Assembly: GCA_964497095.1 (NCBI GenBank)
Contig: CAZCCL010000004.1
Coordinates: forward strand, 1 to 54,354
From: CAVPLM01 sp964497095
GTDB taxonomy: Bacteria > Actinomycetota > Thermoleophilia > RBG-16-64-13
Direction: 5' to 3'
DNA: 54,354 nucleotides
Shown here: positions 1 through 8,041 of the stretch, piece by piece
Layout: each line of letters starts with the position of its first letter
Numbering within the stretch: position 1 is the first letter of the stretch
Notes under the pieces: model-generated
Databases searched by the model: none
Seen by the model: only the letters and a program-made list of their open reading frames with translations
What the model was told of the DNA's origin: nothing
Translations under genes and position numbers: made by a program

Positions 1-2
1 GG

Positions 3-233
3 CTGGCGGTGATCGCGGTGGTGATGAGCGCCGTCGCCGTCTACTACTACCTCCGGGTGATCATATACCTGTTCTTCCGGGAGCCTGAGGAGGAGTGTGA
101 GCTCAAGGAACCCATCTCGGGCGGCATGGCGGCAGCCCTGGCGATCAGTGCCATAGCCACCGTGGTGATCGGGGTGTTTCCGTCGTGGCTCTGGGACGCG
201 GTGGTGAGCGCATTCAGCACGCTCTTCAACTGA
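3..233 (+). CDS. nuoN: NADH-quinone oxidoreductase subunit N, C-terminal end (partial)
   Basis: The reading frame is open from the left edge, so only the last 76 or so residues are present. They show a membrane segment with AVYYYLRVIIYLFF, a short charged loop with EPEEE, and a final hydrophobic helix ending in FSTLFN. The YYYLRV motif near the C-terminus is typical of the NuoN antiporter-like subunit of respiratory complex I, which helps couple NADH oxidation to proton translocation in the membrane. It is presumably the last gene of a nuo operon lying to the left. A weak GC-rich inverted repeat follows. A related MrpD/NuoM-like subunit cannot be fully excluded from so short a fragment. Confidence 0.72.
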   Translation: MAVIAVVMSAVAVYYYLRVIIYLFFREPEEECELKEPISGGMAAALAISAIATVVIGVFPSWLWDAVVSAFSTLFN

Positions 234-239
234 GGCTGG

Positions 240-264
240 GGCGGCCGTCTCGGCCGGGGCCGCC
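240..264 (+). terminator. weak inverted repeat after nuoN
   Basis: A 7-bp arm GGCGGCC (240-246) pairs with GGCCGCC (258-264) just after the nuoN stop. There is no T-run, so it is only a possible operon end. Confidence 0.25.
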
Positions 265-324
265 GCTCCGGGTGCTGTGGCTGTCGCCCTGACCGCCGAT
301 CTTCGTGGGATAGGAGAAGGCTCG

Positions 325-1743
325 ATGCTGCTTGAGGCGGATTGGGTCATACCCATCAGTGGACCACCCGTCGTGGAGGGCGCGGTGCTGGTCCGCGATG
401 GAGTGATCGAGGAGGTGGGGCCCGCCGCGGAGCTGCGGGCCCGGCATCCGGGCGACACTCCACGCGCCTTCCCCGGCTCGGTCTTGATGCCGGGGCTGGT
501 GAACACTCATACCCATCTCGACTACTCGGCCTTCCGCGACTTCGCGCCTCCGAGCGGGTTCGGCCGGTGGATGCGCCGGCTCCTTCTCGCCCGACAGAAG
601 CTGGACTCGGACGACTATGCCGCCTCGGCTTTGTGGGGCGCGCATGAGTGCGTCCGGAGCGGGGTGACGTGTGTGGGTGACACGTCGTTCGAAGGGTGGA
701 CCGTGGCGCGCGCAGCCGGCTCCGCCGGGCTGCGCGCCCGCGTCTACCTGGAGGTCTTCGGTCTGGACGATGCGGAGCTACCCGCGACCATGGCCGGCTT
801 GGAGGCTCGGCTCGCCGCGCTCCGGGACGAGTGTCTGCGGACACCCGCTGCGCTGGAAGCCGGGATCTCACCCCATGCCCCCTACACGGTCTCCGCGAGG
901 CTGTACCAAGAAGTGGCGGGTCTGGCCGCGCGCTCCCAACTCCCGGTGGCCACTCATGTGGCTGAGTCCCCGGCGGAGGTGGAGTTTCTCGACCGGGGGA
1001 CCGGGGCGATCCTCGACGCCTATCGGGAGGCAGGGCTCCAGAAGGGAGGGCGGTTCAGGCCGCCGCACCTGAGCCCTGTCGAATATCTGTCGGGCGCCGG
1101 GATCCTGGGACCGCGGACCCTGGCCGTTCATTGCGTGCAAGTCGATGACACCGACATCGCCCTTCTGGCCGAGTCCGGGGCGGCGGTCGCCCACTGCCCC
1201 CGTTCGAACCTACGCCTGCAGTGTGGGTCCGCGCCGGTCGCCGCTCTGCTGGCTTCCGGGGTCACGGTCGGCCTGGGTACCGATAGTCTGAGCTCCAACG
1301 AGAGCCTGGATATGTTCGCCGAGATGCGGGCTGCACTCGAGGTGAGCCGAGCGCGCGCGTCCCGTGGCGCGCCCTCAGACACGGCCGAGCCCGCCAGGGC
1401 GGGCGCTCCCGCCCTCACGGCAAAGGTCGTTCTTCGCATGGCTACGCTGGAGGGCGCTCGCGCCCTAGGCTGGGATCACTTGGTCGGGAGCCTGGAGAAG
1501 GGCAAGAGGGCGGACCTGGTAGCCGTCCAGCTTGCACAATGTGAACCGGAGCTAGGCCACGGCCCCTTCCCTACTGACCCGACCGAGAGTCTGGTCTCCC
1601 GAGCTACGGCGAACGACGTTCGTATGGTGATGGTCGATGGGCACATGATCTTCGAAAGCCGATCACCGCTCGGGGACGATAGGGCGGCGGTCGGTGACGG
1701 CTTCTCGGCCGTACGGGTCAAGCTGGGCCTCGAAGACTGCTAG
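325..1743 (+). CDS. amidohydrolase, aminofutalosine-deaminase-like
   Basis: A metal-dependent hydrolase of the cytosine deaminase/chlorohydrolase branch (472 aa). The start is placed at the ATG at 325, which follows AGGAGAAGG at 314-322 and opens with MLLEADWVIP; the frame stays open further upstream but without a better site. Visible motifs are the HTHLDY metal site, HAPYT, the catalytic region with HVAE, HCVQVDD, and the late Asp in GTDSLSSNESLDMF. The C-terminus carries the usual GSLEKGKRADLV composite domain. Family members deaminate adenosine-type compounds. The form with this layout is often the aminofutalosine deaminase of the futalosine menaquinone pathway, which would suit a gene beside a quinone-reducing complex. 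That assignment is inference; S-adenosylhomocysteine or guanine-type deaminase remain possible. It converges on the serpin gene with a 25-bp gap. Confidence 0.72.
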   Translation: MLLEADWVIPISGPPVVEGAVLVRDGVIEEVGPAAELRARHPGDTPRAFPGSVLMPGLVNTHTHLDYSAFRDFAPPSGFGRWMRRLLLARQKLDSDDYAASALWGAHECVRSGVTCVGDTSFEGWTVARAAGSAGLRARVYLEVFGLDDAELPATMAGLEARLAALRDECLRTPAALEAGISPHAPYTVSARLYQEVAGLAARSQLPVATHVAESPAEVEFLDRGTGAILDAYREAGLQKGGRFRPPHLSPVEYLSGAGILGPRTLAVHCVQVDDTDIALLAESGAAVAHCPRSNLRLQCGSAPVAALLASGVTVGLGTDSLSSNESLDMFAEMRAALEVSRARASRGAPSDTAEPARAGAPALTAKVVLRMATLEGARALGWDHLVGSLEKGKRADLVAVQLAQCEPELGHGPFPTDPTESLVSRATANDVRMVMVDGHMIFESRSPLGDDRAAVGDGFSAVRVKLGLEDC

Positions 1744-1768
1744 CGCTCACGGGCGCCATCAGTCTCCC

Positions 1769-3448
1769 TTACTGCCGCCCCCAAAGGGCGGGCTGGTGTT
1801 CGATCGGAGGCATCCCGGCAGCCTTGAGTTGCTCATCGATCGCGGCTGGGACTTCCATGAGGGTTCCATCGGGATTCACGAAACGGCCGTCGCGCCAGTA
1901 GAAGTCCTCCCCCTTTTCCCGCGAGAAGTGGCCATCACCGTGGTATGAGTACCACCCGTCGACAACCGGCATCGGAATGCCGTCGGCACGGTAGCCGCTC
2001 GCGCCTTCCGCCCACGTGATGGGCGACGTATCCACCGGCCCACCGGAGTCTGTAGCCGGGAGAGCGCCATCGTTGGCCGTTGCGGTGGGCGTCGGCTCTG
2101 AGCGAGAGGCACTCTCGGCCCCTTCGTTGGGGTTCATCACCTGTCCCATGAAGAGGATCGCCCCGGTCGGCCGGTGTCGGATGAGGAAGAGGAAGGGACG
2201 GTCGAGCACGATCTCCTTCTGACCTATCCCCGCCACCTGAACGACGGCCGATCCGGCGGCCGCCTCGGTCCCTTTCTCGTCCACGCTGATGGTCGCCGTC
2301 TGATAGGCGTCATCGATCCAGATCCCTGAGGGAGCGTCGCCCGTGTACATGGCGCTGAAATCGGCCCGGTCGGGGTCGAAGGCGTCGGTCATTCCCAAAG
2401 CCTGGCAGGCTTCCTTCAGGCGAAGGCTGGAATCGAACTGGAACCGGGGCATGGTCACGTACACCAGGTCTTCTGAACTCAAGCCGGTGAGCAGGCTCTC
2501 CAATTGCTCGGTGGTAAGTCCTTCCACAGCTTCGTCGAGGCCGCCGTCTTTGGGAAGCAGGCAGACCATCGAGCAGTCTCCCCACTCCAGACTGCCTTCG
2601 GGCCCGTACGGAAGCTCGACCGCCTGCCATGAATCGTCCTCTGCGTAGCCGAATTCCATGTCGTGGCTCATGAGCGGCACCGGGACCGTAGTGCCGTCGT
2701 CCAGATGGAACGGTCCTTCGTGGGTGTTGCCGGGTGGGAAGGGAAAGGTCCAGAGACCGCTGAAATAGATGGCGTCGACCAGGACCATGGCCGTCCACTC
2801 CTCAGGAAGTGAGCCGGAAGGTAGAACCTCCGTCACCCGACCGTCGGTGGCATCACTAACCCAGGCGTTGATGGCCTGCCGGGCTTCTTCCACGTTCCCG
2901 GGCGGACTGATGACCCAGGCGCCGTAGTAGCGGGAGACCAGATCCAGATACTCGGGGATGACCCGGTCTCTCACCATGGGGAAGGGCCACAAGGAGTTGG
3001 CCACGTTGATGGTGGCACCCTCAGAACCGGTGACTTCCTGATCGAGGGCGTTGAAGGCGGGGTGAAGACGGTCCCCGGGCAGAGTGAAACGAAGGGCACC
3101 GGCCATCTGGTCTTCGGTCTCGCCCCCGGCCCCGGCATAGGTCATGGCCAGAGCGACGATGGCGCCATAGGGGGAGAAGACAAGATTCCGGCCGGTATTC
3201 TCGGCGGTCGTACGGGTGGTCAGGAAGAGATCGAGTGCGAAAGCCGTGTTACTCGCGACTAGAGCGGGAACATCGGCTCGGGCCTCCGGAGATGCCTCCG
3301 CCCGGCTCATACTTGATGTGAGCAAGTCCGTGGCCTGGCTGTCGGCGCTCTGGGTGGTCGTTGTGCCGCAGCCCCACAGCCCGAGGCCGGCTCCCAGCAG
3401 GAACGCGCACATGACGATCGCTGCAATCGCGGGGAAGTCTCGTCTCAT
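1769..3448 (-). CDS. lipoprotein serpin with 119-residue C-terminal extension
   Basis: A secreted, probably lipid-anchored serine-protease inhibitor (559 aa). The ATG at 3448 is preceded by GGGAGGGG and begins MRRDFPAIAA, then a hydrophobic stretch ending in a lipobox-like GLWGC. The serpin fold runs from about residue 55 to 440. The reactive-loop hinge reads EKGTEAAAGSAVV, the pattern of an inhibitory serpin (small residues at P12-P9), and the domain closes with DRPFLFLIRHRPTGAILFMG. Serpins normally end here, but this one continues for 119 residues: a Thr/Ala/Ser-rich linker and then a Trp/Tyr/Gly-rich block with YSYHGDGHF and FYWRDGRFVNPDG that I do not recognise. The scissile P1 residue cannot be fixed by eye, but the loop near the expected cleavage point reads VAGIGQ, so a Gly/Ala/Ile-directed target is more likely than a trypsin-like one. 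Confidence 0.9.
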   Translation of the reverse strand: MRRDFPAIAAIVMCAFLLGAGLGLWGCGTTTTQSADSQATDLLTSSMSRAEASPEARADVPALVASNTAFALDLFLTTRTTAENTGRNLVFSPYGAIVALAMTYAGAGGETEDQMAGALRFTLPGDRLHPAFNALDQEVTGSEGATINVANSLWPFPMVRDRVIPEYLDLVSRYYGAWVISPPGNVEEARQAINAWVSDATDGRVTEVLPSGSLPEEWTAMVLVDAIYFSGLWTFPFPPGNTHEGPFHLDDGTTVPVPLMSHDMEFGYAEDDSWQAVELPYGPEGSLEWGDCSMVCLLPKDGGLDEAVEGLTTEQLESLLTGLSSEDLVYVTMPRFQFDSSLRLKEACQALGMTDAFDPDRADFSAMYTGDAPSGIWIDDAYQTATISVDEKGTEAAAGSAVVQVAGIGQKEIVLDRPFLFLIRHRPTGAILFMGQVMNPNEGAESASRSEPTPTATANDGALPATDSGGPVDTSPITWAEGASGYRADGIPMPVVDGWYSYHGDGHFSREKGEDFYWRDGRFVNPDGTLMEVPAAIDEQLKAAGMPPIEHQPALWGRQ

Positions 3449-3775
3449 CTGTATCCCCTCCCGAATTGGATCCCTGCCAATCGTGCTGGTACGACGCGCG
3501 TCGGAGTCGATGGGCTCCACGAACCATCCCCACTCCATCATATGCCTTCCGGAGGCGAGAGCGCGACGTGAAACGCTGCATCCTGGAACCACCGCCGGTC
3601 GAGGCTCGTCGCAGGGACGCTCCGCAGGGGCGGCTATTCGGGGCTCGCTGGCGGCGCGGTTGCGAATCGGGCATAATCTGACGGGCGACCCGCGGGGGGC
3701 GACTACCGGTCGAAGGTAGTCCGGCCATCCTCCGGGGTCGATCTCAAATGACTACTCTGCTGCTAGGAGACGGAT
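3449..3775. other. divergent intergenic region, serpin / TPR gene
   Basis: A 327-bp spacer between two divergent genes that should hold both promoters. A CATAAT at 3673-3678 could be a -10 for the rightward gene, but I see no convincing -35. An AGGAGA at 3765-3770 is the ribosome site of the TPR gene. No RNA gene or long repeat was seen. Confidence 0.4.
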
Positions 3776-4471
3776 TTGCTTCTCGATCGAAAGCGGATCA
3801 AACGGTGGACCAAGTGGATCGCCCTCTTCTTGGCCATAGCTTTTGGGGGCGGCTTCTTGTTCCTGGGGGTCGGCTACGGGGGTGCAGGCTTCAACGTATC
3901 CGACGCCTTCTCCTGCGCGAATGAGAACACCGTTAGCACTGCGGATACTCCCGAGGCGAGGATTGCTGCTTTCGAGCAGAGGTTGCAGCAGGATCCGAAC
4001 GATGTCGAGGCTCTGCTGGGACTGGCCACCATCTACCAGAACAACGGTCAACTCACCGCGGCGGCTGTGTACTTGGAGCAGGTCATCGTCGTCGATCCTT
4101 CCCAGAAGGATGTCTACATGCGGCTGGCCAACATCTACCTGAACAATGAGGTCTTGGACTACCAGAGCGCGAAGACCGTGCTCATCAAGCTGACCTCCGT
4201 TGACCCCGACAACCCGGACGTGTATCTCAAACTGGGCATCGCCCAGAGGGAATTGGGCGAGACCGAGGCCGCCATCCTCGCATGGCAGAAGTACCTACAG
4301 CTGGACCCCAACGGGGACATGGCCGACGTGGTCAGGGAACAGATCGAGACCCTCAGCAAGAAGCCGACCACCACTACCGCTGCGTCCGGCAGCACTACGA
4401 CCACCGGGAGCGGCGGGACCACCTCGAACTCAGCGACCACTGCGTCGACCACCACTTCGACGACCCGGTGA
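3776..4471 (+). CDS. membrane-anchored TPR protein
   Basis: A 231-aa protein starting at a TTG that follows AGGAGA. Residues 1-12 are basic and are followed by one membrane helix (about 13-33, rich in Phe/Gly/Leu). An extracytoplasmic part follows, with three to four tetratricopeptide repeats at about 60-190, such as DVEALLGLATIYQNNGQ and NPDVYLKLGIAQRELGE. The last 35 residues are almost only Thr, Ser and Gly, a flexible tail. TPR units bind partner proteins; no catalytic motif is present. It stands alone between the serpin gene and the STAS gene. The specific partner is unknown. Confidence 0.8.
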   Translation: MLLDRKRIKRWTKWIALFLAIAFGGGFLFLGVGYGGAGFNVSDAFSCANENTVSTADTPEARIAAFEQRLQQDPNDVEALLGLATIYQNNGQLTAAAVYLEQVIVVDPSQKDVYMRLANIYLNNEVLDYQSAKTVLIKLTSVDPDNPDVYLKLGIAQRELGETEAAILAWQKYLQLDPNGDMADVVREQIETLSKKPTTTTAASGSTTTTGSGGTTSNSATTASTTTSTTR

Positions 4472-4494
4472 TCGCCGCGCGGCGCGTGGCTTCC

Positions 4495-4523
4495 TTATCT
4501 GCGCGCCCACGGGCGTATATACT
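4495..4523 (+). promoter_or_regulatory. possible promoter of the STAS gene
   Basis: TATACT at 4518-4523 lies 17 bp after TTATCT and 62 bp before the STAS start. The -10 is good and the -35 is poor. Confidence 0.25.
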
Positions 4524-4585
4524 GGAGGAGTAGCGCACCGTCATCGATCCCGGTTCGGAGGCCTACCGGGAGTCTGGGAGAGAGC

Positions 4586-4921
4586 GTGAATCTGTCCATA
4601 CGGACCGAGACCAGCGAGGAGGCGGTGGTTATCCACGTGGGCGGTGACCTGGATGTGTACACCGCTCCTCGGCTCAAGGAGACCCTGGCGAAGGCCATGG
4701 TCGACGGGGGAAGATTGGTCCTCGATCTTTCTGAGGTGCACTTCATGGATTCGACGGCTCTGGGAGTCCTCATCTCCGCCCAGGAACAGAGCCAAGCCAC
4801 CGACGGAGATCTGCGGCTGGTTATGGACGACCCCTATCTTCTCAAGATCTTCCACATCACCGGGTTCGACGGCATGTTCTCCATCTATGCCGAGGTCTCC
4901 GGCGCCGTATCCGGCGACTAG
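4586..4921 (+). CDS. STAS-domain anti-sigma factor antagonist
   Basis: A 111-aa SpoIIAA/RsbV-type protein. It starts at a GTG preceded by GGGAGAGAG. The single STAS domain includes the strand LVLDLSEVHFMDSTALG; Ser56 in DSTALG is the residue that a partner anti-sigma kinase phosphorylates in this family. The unphosphorylated form binds the anti-sigma factor and frees its sigma factor, so this is a cytoplasmic switch in stress or developmental signalling. No anti-sigma kinase or sigma factor gene is beside it, so the partner is encoded elsewhere. Length and motif are complete. Confidence 0.9.
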   Translation: MNLSIRTETSEEAVVIHVGGDLDVYTAPRLKETLAKAMVDGGRLVLDLSEVHFMDSTALGVLISAQEQSQATDGDLRLVMDDPYLLKIFHITGFDGMFSIYAEVSGAVSGD

Positions 4922-5027
4922 AGCCGGGGCGCCGATCTCTGACCCACTTCTCTTCATCCTGGTCCGGCCTCGCCGAGCGCATGCTATCTTTCGCCTCTGA
5001 CACGCCAGCCGATGAGGAGCCTACGCC

Positions 5028-7304
5028 TTGCGACTCATAATCACTGAGAAGAACGACGCTGCGAAGAAGATAGCGGGGATCCTCGCCAGGAACGGGGTCA
5101 AAGAGGACTCATACCTGCGGGTCCCCTACTACTTGTTCACCGACACCGACGGCCAACCCGCCGCCAGCGTGGGACTCAAGGGCCATGTGCTCCAGGTGGA
5201 CTTCCCCCCACAGTACGCGGAGTGGCGCAAGGTAGAGCCGAAGGCGCTCATCGATGCTCCTCTAGTCAAGATCGAGACCGCCAAGTCGGTGGTGCGGACG
5301 ATCAAGAAGCTGGCCGCGGACGCCAACGGCCTCATCATCGCGACCGACTTCGACCGCGAGGGCGAGCTGATTGGGCTCGAAGCCCTGAACCTCGCCCTGG
5401 AAGAGAACGCCAAGCTGGTGCGGACCGTGCGCCGGGCGCGCTTCTCCGCCCTCACGCCCGCAGAGATCACCCGGGCCTTTTCGCATCTCGATCACCTGTC
5501 GGAACCGCTGGCCTGGGCGGGCGAAGCGCGCCAAGACATAGATCTCATCTGGGGGGCGACCCTCACCCGGTTCGTCTCGCTGGCCACCTCTCGTCTGGGA
5601 AGCCAATTTCTCAGCGTGGGGCGGGTCCAGACCCCCACGCTGGTGTTGGTGGTCGAGCGGGAGAAGGAACGAAAGGCCTTCGTGTCCGAGCCGTTCTGGG
5701 TAGTGAAGGTGGAACTGGATGCGGAGGGGCAGCGCTTCGGCGCCGTCCACAAGGAGGAACGTTTCACGGACGAAGCTCGGGCGGCCGCGATCTTCGAGAA
5801 GTTGTCCGGTCCGGGTCGGGTCACGACCGTCAAGCAGACCAGCCGCAAGGTGCCTCGGCCGGCTCCCTTCAACACCACCAGCTTCACCAGCGCCGCCACC
5901 TCCCTGGGTTACACGGCGGCTGCGGCGATGCGCGTCGCCGAGGATCTCTACATGGCCGGCCACATCAGCTATCCCCGCACCGACAACACGGTCTATCCCT
6001 CCTCGCTCGATCTGCGCGAGGCTCTGGCCACCCTGGCCCGGGGCGAGTTCAGTCGGGAAGCCGGGGGACTACTGGGCCGGTTCGCCCTGCATCCCAGCCG
6101 GGGCGAGAAGCGGACCACCGACCACCCGCCCATCTACCCCACCGGAGCTCCCCGCCGCGGAGAGCTGAGCGACCGGGACTGGCGGGTCTACGAGCTGGTG
6201 GCCAGGCGCTTCATGGCTACGTTGGCCGACGAGGCTGTGATGGAGTCCAACCGCATCGATCTCGATCTCGACGGAGAGCCGTTCTTCGCCCGGGGGAGCC
6301 GGGTAGTGACGGCCGGATGGCTGGAGTACTACCCTTACAGCCGGCAAAAGGACCTCGAGCTGCCGCTTCTGCAGAAGGGTGACGAGGTCCAACTCGTCGA
6401 CAAGGAGCTCGAAGCCAAGGAGACTCAGCCTCCGTCGCGCTACGGGCAGGGCACGCTCATCGAGCTGATGGAGAAGTACAATCTGGGAACCAAGGCTACC
6501 CGACACGCGATCATCCAGAACCTCTACGATCGCGGGTACGTCCACGGTAGTCCGGTAGAGCCCACACAGATGGGCATCAAGATGGCCGAAGCTCTGCAAC
6601 AGTTCGCTCCCCGCATCGCCTCCCCCGAGATGACGGCCGAGTTGGAGAAGGACATGGACCTCATCTCCGTGCGGGATCTCACCAAGGAACAGGTGGTCTC
6701 CATCTCCCGAGACCTTCTGCGCCAGGCTTACGGCTCGCTGGAACAGAACCGGGAACAGGTGGCGGCGAAGATATACGAGGGGATAACCGACGATCGCATC
6801 CTGGGCGACTGTCCGAAATGCGGGAAGCACAAGTTGCGGGTCGTTCGCTCCAAGACCACAAAGAAGCGTTTCGTGGGCTGCGAAGGCTACCCCGACTGCG
6901 ATCAGACCTATCCCTTGCCCCAGCGGGGCGACATCATAGGCACCGGGGAGATCTGCCCCCAGTGCGGCAGCCCCAAAATCAAGGTCCTGGGGGGCAGGCG
7001 GCCGTGGGTCCTCTGTCTCGACCCCTACTGTCCCACCAAGGCGGAGTACCGAGAGAAGCGGGCGGCCAGGGAGGCCGGTGCCGGCACGACCCGCACGACC
7101 CGCGCGAAGACGGGGGCGAAGTCCGGCGGGACCCGCAAGACGGGCACCAAGAACCCCGGCTCGAGCAGTCGGAAGGGAGAAGAGACCGCGGCTGCTGGCG
7201 AGACCGCGGCTGCAGATGAGACCTCGGCTTCGGACGAGACCGCCGCCACGAGTGAGACCGTCGCGACGCCTTCCGCTCCGAGCGGCTCGGAGGAGCAGGC
7301 CTAG
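5028..7304 (+). CDS. topA: DNA topoisomerase I, archaeal-type sequence
   Basis: A type IA topoisomerase (758 aa) that relaxes negatively supercoiled DNA. The TTG start follows a GAGGAG site. An N-terminal TOPRIM domain begins RLIITEKNDAAKKIAGIL and has the metal motif TDFDREGE. The active-site Tyr315 lies in HISYPRTDNTVYP. Around 595-660 are two Cys-rich zinc-ribbon units (CPKCGKHKL with CEGYPDC, and CPQCGSPKI with CLDPYCP). The tail is first Lys/Arg/Thr-rich and then Glu/Ala/Thr-rich low complexity. The N-terminal wording and paired zinc ribbons resemble archaeal topoisomerase I more than the usual bacterial TopA (inference from remembered family patterns). It is followed at 18 bp by tmk. 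Confidence 0.93.
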   Translation: MRLIITEKNDAAKKIAGILARNGVKEDSYLRVPYYLFTDTDGQPAASVGLKGHVLQVDFPPQYAEWRKVEPKALIDAPLVKIETAKSVVRTIKKLAADANGLIIATDFDREGELIGLEALNLALEENAKLVRTVRRARFSALTPAEITRAFSHLDHLSEPLAWAGEARQDIDLIWGATLTRFVSLATSRLGSQFLSVGRVQTPTLVLVVEREKERKAFVSEPFWVVKVELDAEGQRFGAVHKEERFTDEARAAAIFEKLSGPGRVTTVKQTSRKVPRPAPFNTTSFTSAATSLGYTAAAAMRVAEDLYMAGHISYPRTDNTVYPSSLDLREALATLARGEFSREAGGLLGRFALHPSRGEKRTTDHPPIYPTGAPRRGELSDRDWRVYELVARRFMATLADEAVMESNRIDLDLDGEPFFARGSRVVTAGWLEYYPYSRQKDLELPLLQKGDEVQLVDKELEAKETQPPSRYGQGTLIELMEKYNLGTKATRHAIIQNLYDRGYVHGSPVEPTQMGIKMAEALQQFAPRIASPEMTAELEKDMDLISVRDLTKEQVVSISRDLLRQAYGSLEQNREQVAAKIYEGITDDRILGDCPKCGKHKLRVVRSKTTKKRFVGCEGYPDCDQTYPLPQRGDIIGTGEICPQCGSPKIKVLGGRRPWVLCLDPYCPTKAEYREKRAAREAGAGTTRTTRAKTGAKSGGTRKTGTKNPGSSSRKGEETAAAGETAAADETSASDETAATSETVATPSAPSGSEEQA

Positions 7305-7322
7305 ACCTCGCAGGGGGAAGAC

Positions 7323-8021
7323 ATGGCTTTGGACGACACCGTTCTGGAGGACGCCGTCCTGGACGAGGCGGTCTTGGCGGAGATGGGGAGCGACCTCCGC
7401 GGCCTCTTCATAACCTTTGAAGGGCTGGACGGTTGCGGCAAGTCCACCCAGATGGAGTTGCTGGCCGAGGGACTGCGCGAGCGGGGTTACGTGGTGCTTC
7501 TCACGCGGGAACCAGGCGGTACCCTTCTGGGCGAAGCGATCCGCGACCTTCTGCTCGACCCCCGGCATCACGGCATGTCGGCGCGGGCCGAGGCGCTGCT
7601 CTACGCCGCCGCCCGCGCCCATGTGGTGGAGCAGGTGATCCGTCCGGCCTTGGAAGACGGGCAGGTGGTGCTGTGCGACCGCTACCTCGATTCGTCCCTC
7701 GCCTATCAAGGCTACGGCCGCGGTCTGGGCACCGACGACATCGTCACCCTGAACGTTTGGGCTACCGATTGCCTCTTCCCCGATCTGACGCTGCTCTTGG
7801 ACCTCGACGACTCCCTACGCTCGACCAGGTTGGCGGCGGTGCCCGATCGACTGGAGGCCGAGGACGACGAGTTCCATCAGCGAGTGGCCGAAGGATATCG
7901 GACCCTGGCCACCCTCCATCCCCATCGCATCCGAAGTGTCGATGCCAACGGCACCGAGTCGGAGGTGCAGGTTCGAGTGCGGGCTGTGATCGAAGAGGAG
8001 CTGGAGCTGTTCAGTCACTGA
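7323..8021 (+). CDS. tmk: thymidylate kinase
   Basis: Phosphorylates dTMP to dTDP with ATP (232 aa). The P-loop reads EGLDGCGKST, the dTMP-binding DR motif is in CDRYLDSSLAYQG, and the LID region has DRLEAEDDEFHQRV. An unusual acidic leader of about 25 residues (DDTVLEDAVLDEAVLAEM) precedes the fold. The ATG at 7323 has an AGGGGGA site, so the leader is probably translated, although the ATG at 7383 is an alternative. It is followed by holB, a common bacterial pairing of genes for DNA replication. Confidence 0.94.
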   Translation: MALDDTVLEDAVLDEAVLAEMGSDLRGLFITFEGLDGCGKSTQMELLAEGLRERGYVVLLTREPGGTLLGEAIRDLLLDPRHHGMSARAEALLYAAARAHVVEQVIRPALEDGQVVLCDRYLDSSLAYQGYGRGLGTDDIVTLNVWATDCLFPDLTLLLDLDDSLRSTRLAAVPDRLEAEDDEFHQRVAEGYRTLATLHPHRIRSVDANGTESEVQVRVRAVIEEELELFSH

Positions 8022-8041
8022 GGGGATCGGGGCCCGGTGCG

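Noticed and set aside
6069..7709. 546-codon open frame on the minus strand across topA and tmk
   Set aside because: A GC-rich shadow of two clear genes; low-complexity Arg/Gly/Leu protein with no motif or ribosome site.
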